Below, piece after piece: positions 49,508 to 50,830 of a stretch of DNA of 50,830 bases (position 1 is its first letter; every line of letters begins with the position of its first letter). The stretch is from Halomonas jincaotanensis (lineage in GTDB: Bacteria; Pseudomonadota; Gammaproteobacteria; Pseudomonadales; Halomonadaceae), in the NCBI RefSeq assembly GCF_018448785.1, contig NZ_JAHCLU010000028.1, forward strand, positions 1 to 50,830. Direction: 5' to 3'. Made by a program: the position numbers and the translations under genes. The notes under the pieces were generated by a model. The model was given only the letters and a program-made list of their open reading frames with translations. It was not told the DNA's origin and did not search any database.

Positions 49508-49723
49508 ATGAACAGGCACCACTACATGAAAAAATACGCATGGGAAGCCGTGAATCGCGTCTGCGTGCTGATCATCGTCATTGTCCCCTTTGCCCACCTT
49601 CTCGTTGAAGGTACGAGTATGTTGAGAGCCTTTATATTTATCGGCATCGCCTTGATCGGACTCTTGATCAGCATCAAGCAACAGGCTGAATTGGAAGAGA
49701 AAGAACCGTCGAAAAGACATTGA
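49508..49723 (+). CDS. small two-span membrane protein
   Basis: This 71-aa protein starts at the ATG at 49508 with GGGAG upstream. It has two hydrophobic segments (VCVLIIVIVPFAHLL and AFIFIGIALIGLLISI) and a charged end (EEKEPSKRH). I do not recognise it. It is isolated between an IS66-truncated fragment and the GC-rich repeat, so its survival is unexplained. Confidence 0.5.
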   Translation: MNRHHYMKKYAWEAVNRVCVLIIVIVPFAHLLVEGTSMLRAFIFIGIALIGLLISIKQQAELEEKEPSKRH

Positions 49724-49917
49724 GCTTTGGTACCAAAGATTGGAAAGGATGATGGGCGAGGTCTGGGAAATCGCTCCCACGAAAGGCACAAGGCACTCCC
49801 GCATAGTCAACACCAGGCACCACCAAAGAGTTTGGCAAACAACGCGGCCCGCGACTGGGCGTTGCGATGGTCGATAGCGTTCCACCCCTAACGTCAGTTC
49901 CGCGTAAACACAACATC

Positions 49918-50006
49918 GCCAGGGATGCGCAGGGGGCGAAGCCAGCCCGAAGGGCCGAAGTACGGAGCAGCCCGACCCGCGGGCGAGGCACGAGCCGGCG
50001 GGGGCG
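49918..50006 (+). repeat. GC-rich dispersed repeat, copy B
   Basis: These 89 bases match copy A at 41797-41886 in the same orientation, differing by one indel and a few substitutions. The flanks are unrelated. It lies in a gene-free stretch of about 450 bases. Confidence 0.7.
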
Positions 50007-50181
50007 TCCGAGAGGCTTAGACAGCGCTCCACCGTGCACCTCAGCGTGCCGCCGGCATAGAGTGGCCCATCTTACTGAAGGAACTTGCCTCGACCGCCCA
50101 GGCCTGGAACCAAGCGTTCACCTCAATCAACTTGGCAAGAAAGGCGGCCAGTGCGAGAGCCGAGGACTACTCTGCGCCTGT

Positions 50182-50733
50182 TTAACTTGGTTTTTTATCA
50201 TGTTCATCAGGTAAGGTGCAGATGCATCGCCTACGTTTATTGGGAGAAAGAAAGAGCTGCTTGAGTTCGTCACAGCTTACCCTCCACTCCATTGGTTCCT
50301 TGCCTTCTCGTTCACAAAAGATACGTTCAAGCCTCTCAATATTATCAAAGTATCTATCAATCCAGTAACTGACATGGTCAGCGAAAGCTGGCTCAGCGAT
50401 GTCATTATCTAGGTAATCGAGACGCTTCATAAGCCCAATCTGATCTAGGAAGTGTCTTGTTCTGGAAATATGACCCCAACTGTCGGATGGAAGATAATTA
50501 TATAATTCTGAAAAAGACTTAGGCGTGGGAGAATTCGAATTATTGAACAAAAGACGGTCGGCCTGAATTCGGGACTCAAGCAAATCTTGGTCATCATAAC
50601 GATCGTAAAGGGATAGTGTTAGCTGACGCCGAAGCTGGTCATAGCCGAATCGCTTTTGTAAATTCGAGCCAATCACAACGCCAGCTAGGCCGCCAACAAG
50701 CCCGACAAGGGCTGATAAAATAGTAGGATCCAT
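50182..50733 (-). CDS. membrane-anchored hypothetical protein
   Basis: This 183-aa protein has GAGAGGT just upstream of its ATG. One N-terminal membrane segment (LSALVGLVGGLAGVVIG) is followed by a soluble helical domain (LRRQLTLSLYDRYDDQDLLE; YWIDRYFDNIERLERIFCER). This one-anchor-plus-helical-domain plan resembles DUF4760-type proteins, which often accompany mobile elements; that is an inference. It is AT-rich compared with the neighbouring repeat. The remaining 97 bases to the window end hold its promoter region and a GGCGG-tttt-CCGCC-type hairpin. Confidence 0.65.
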   Translation of the reverse strand: MDPTILSALVGLVGGLAGVVIGSNLQKRFGYDQLRRQLTLSLYDRYDDQDLLESRIQADRLLFNNSNSPTPKSFSELYNYLPSDSWGHISRTRHFLDQIGLMKRLDYLDNDIAEPAFADHVSYWIDRYFDNIERLERIFCEREGKEPMEWRVSCDELKQLFLSPNKRRRCICTLPDEHDKKPS

Positions 50734-50830
50734 GATAACCTCTCTTACACTTACCTGATTACGTATATGGCTCAGCCAGCTTCAGGAGCCGGTAAGGCAT
50801 CGGCGGTGTTTTCGCCGCCACCGTCAGCAA

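Overview
The window looks like a piece of a gammaproteobacterial chromosome (inferred from gene style, IS families and Gram-negative envelope proteins; no marker gene fixes the species). It is an accessory region: intact operons alternate with fragments of at least seven IS families (IS481, IS701, ISAs1, IS3, IS30, IS21, IS66), truncated genes and base composition that changes from block to block. I saw no rRNA, tRNA, CRISPR array or core housekeeping gene.

Layout. 1-1502: IS481 remnants and an orphan 3' gene fragment. 1503-20600: an insecticidal-type Tc (ABC) toxin locus on the + strand, made of a fused TcB-TcC protein (2557 aa) with a polymorphic C-terminus, a truncated copy of the TcA N-terminus, a decayed membrane-protein gene, then the TcA component split over two proteins (2352 and 1130 aa). 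20600-21190: IS701 and ISAs1 remnants. 21361-25443: a KAP-family P-loop NTPase reading frame of 1361 codons, interrupted by two in-frame TAA codons. 25444-26068: IS-end-like repeats.

26069-29671 (- strand): a three-gene operon of a YkvA/DUF1232-like protein, a large helical-repeat/CHAT (caspase-like) protease and a small single-span membrane protein; this is a candidate conflict or cell-death module. 29744-33522: an integron-type integrase tail, a decayed IS3 element with both inverted repeats, a frameshifted small membrane-anchored gene, conjugative-element-like debris and an IS30 remnant.

33509-40731 (- strand): a compact six-gene operon of exported proteins (a GDPD-family phosphodiesterase, a polytopic membrane protein, two paralogous secreted proteins, an AsmA-like anchored protein and a secreted protein whose 3' end is cut by an IS30 terminus). 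I recognise no described system with this gene set. 40900-42018: IS3 remnant, a GC-rich dispersed repeat and a solo IS30 end. 42019-45840: an alpha/beta-hydrolase-CHAT fusion gene broken by two single-base frameshifts. 45841-50830: IS21 and IS66 elements, a possible group II intron fragment, a HEPN-like gene fragment, three small hypothetical genes and a second copy of the GC-rich repeat.

How they fit: the Tc proteins should assemble into one secreted toxin (A = pore and receptor binding, BC = cocoon and toxic enzyme). The KAP NTPase, the two CHAT proteins and the HEPN fragment belong to families common in anti-phage or programmed-death loci, so the right two thirds reads as a defence-island-like and IS-rich dumping ground. 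The six-gene operon is the most system-like unit without a known name.
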